A stretch of 64,000 nucleotides of DNA from Sporothrix humicola (Eukaryota > Ascomycota > Sordariomycetes > Ophiostomatales > Ophiostomataceae). The position numbers were made by a program, and so were the translations under genes. Where the stretch lies: contig WNYE01000099.1 of NCBI GenBank assembly GCA_021396245.1, positions 86,262 to 150,261 of the forward strand, given 5' to 3'. The notes beneath the pieces are model-generated. The model saw only the letters and a list, made by a program, of their open reading frames with translations. It ran no database searches and was not told where the DNA came from. This document shows, in pieces, positions 63,101 through 64,000 of the stretch; position 1 is the stretch's first letter; every line of letters starts with the position of its first letter.

Positions 63101-63532
63101 GCTCTGGTTGTGGCAGTAGTACATGGCAGAGTTGATTTGACACGGCTCCTCCTTGAGCATGGTGCCAGATTGGACATGAAACATTGGGATTTCATATGTG
63201 GCGCATGTGCTATCTTACCCTACCCTTCAAAAGACTGCATCAGCCTCTGTTTAGATTATGTGGGCGATATCAATGCCCGGAGTGGCAAGCACGGGAGTCT
63301 TTTGGGCGATGCAGTGACCTACAGGAGCGTGGAATTGATCGACTGCTTGCTGGAGAGGGGTGTTGACATTGGCGTGTTGAATGACAGGCAAAAGGAGCAG
63401 CTGGGGATATATCAGTCTACAGGGTCATTGCCACCGCGCGCAAGTACTGACCCAGAGACGTTGCAGGATGCCGTAGCATCAATAATACGAGAGGGGAGGG
63501 TATCTGATTTCATTTCCCGCGACTTCCGGTAG
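60187..63532 (+). CDS. NACHT-ankyrin STAND (NLR-like) protein B
   Basis: Two exons (60187-61472, 61603-63532), 1,071 residues, intron at exactly the same codon (GT|C before FRWVxCQ) as in protein A. N-terminal helical domain with AGLVSLGLQVTQSLVDYY, NACHT with Walker A GFAGCGKS at 224-231, Walker B LIDALDE at about 325-331 and ATSRDE. The ankyrin part is shorter and more degenerate, about five to six repeats (VQLLLERTT, VRLLLDWGADTN, FFLLLARGADMN, TRLLLEHGARLD, IDCLLERGVDIG). The N-terminal two thirds are clearly similar to protein A, the repeat region much less, so the ligand-sensing parts have diverged most. Tandem, same strand. Probably an active paralogue: no stop or frameshift is seen. 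Confidence 0.9.
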
Positions 63533-63928
63533 ATACTTAGATATACTTTCTGCACTTTGCGCTCTTAGGGGGCTTTTTGTAACGGAATGTACCATCAGAA
63601 GACAAATAAAAGTGAACAACAATATTCAACATACCTTATCCATCGCAGGGCGGACCATTCTACGGTCAATAATAATGGCGCTTGGGTCTCACATTGTGCC
63701 CGGAATACTAAGGTAAAGGGTGGTACGCCACCACTCGACAAAATTATTGTGAATAATGTCGAGAACCGCGGTCGGTATAGATCACAACGACGTGCAAAAT
63801 ACAGCCATCGTTACATACGACATGATTTTGAAACGCTGTGGCGAGGAAGTGAACATCTCAGTCCGTATTACAACAACGACGAGTTTGAGTAGGTAAGTGA
63901 TAAGGATTGCTAGCTATCGGTGTCCCGT
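63533..63928. other. 3' flank of STAND protein B, unclear sequence
   Basis: A 101-codon frame (63,587-63,892) ends in TAG immediately before a GTAAGT donor-like word; no family resemblance, so no gene is called. Confidence 0.35.

Positions 63929-64000
<72 letters not shown>
63929..64000. repeat. Terminal run of 72 G, probable artefact
   Basis: All bases from 63,929 to the end are G. Homopolymers of this length are not expected in a fungal genome; two-colour sequencers emit G when signal is lost, so a false contig end is likely. Confidence 0.9.

Noticed and set aside
63587..63892. 101-codon frame followed by a GTAAGT donor-like word
   Set aside because: No homology, stop before the donor, and close to an artefactual contig end.

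Overview
The window is nuclear DNA of a filamentous ascomycete. Short introns (about 50-130 nt) carry GTRNGT donors and CTAAC-type branch points, the core genes are strongly G/C-biased at third positions, and the families present (SREBP with DUF2014, Srs2, Zn2Cys6 regulator with MHR domain, NACHT-ankyrin STAND proteins) are typical of Sordariomycetes. I cannot name the species; an Ophiostomatales/Sporothrix-like fungus is a guess. Intergenic regions are long (up to about 4.7 kb) and pyrimidine-rich. Exon boundaries were assigned by hand; each multi-exon gene below closes as an exact open frame. I saw no tRNA, rRNA or CRISPR.

Region 1 (1-13.9 kb), conserved core: the 3' end of an unrecognised gene, a small array of GNA-triloop hairpins just after it, a long leader region, an intact membrane-bound SREBP (Sre1/SrbA type), and the anti-recombinase helicase Srs2.

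Region 2 (13.9-32.3 kb), accessory metabolic block: a sugar-porter-family MFS transporter, an HSL-type esterase, a 3-hydroxyacyl-CoA-dehydrogenase-like enzyme, two SDRs, a Zn2Cys6 activator, a Baeyer-Villiger monooxygenase (BVMO) and a cyclase-family (PF04199) hydrolase, plus a decayed second copy of part of the regulator. The genes form three head-to-head pairs. The content suggests oxidation of an alcohol to a ketone, ring or chain opening by BVMO and esterase, then beta-oxidation-like steps. The block lies between two same-orientation copies of a dispersed repeat (13,884 and 32,133). This bracketed cluster is my best candidate for an undescribed system.

Region 3 (32.7-46.7 kb), mostly ordinary genes with long spacers: a small probable mitochondrial inner-membrane protein, a large glycosylated membrane protein with an N/Q-rich prion-like N-terminus, an aldo-keto reductase, a GPI-anchored aspartic protease, and a secreted protein with six 13-residue repeats.

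Region 4 (46.7-63.9 kb), second accessory block, with less G/C-biased codon use and AT-richer spacers: a multi-exon TPR protein, a ferric reductase and an MFS transporter sharing a promoter rich in GATA sites (one matching the iron-regulatory consensus ATCWGATAA), and two tandem NACHT-ankyrin STAND receptors. The window ends in 72 consecutive Gs, almost certainly an assembly or sequencing artefact.
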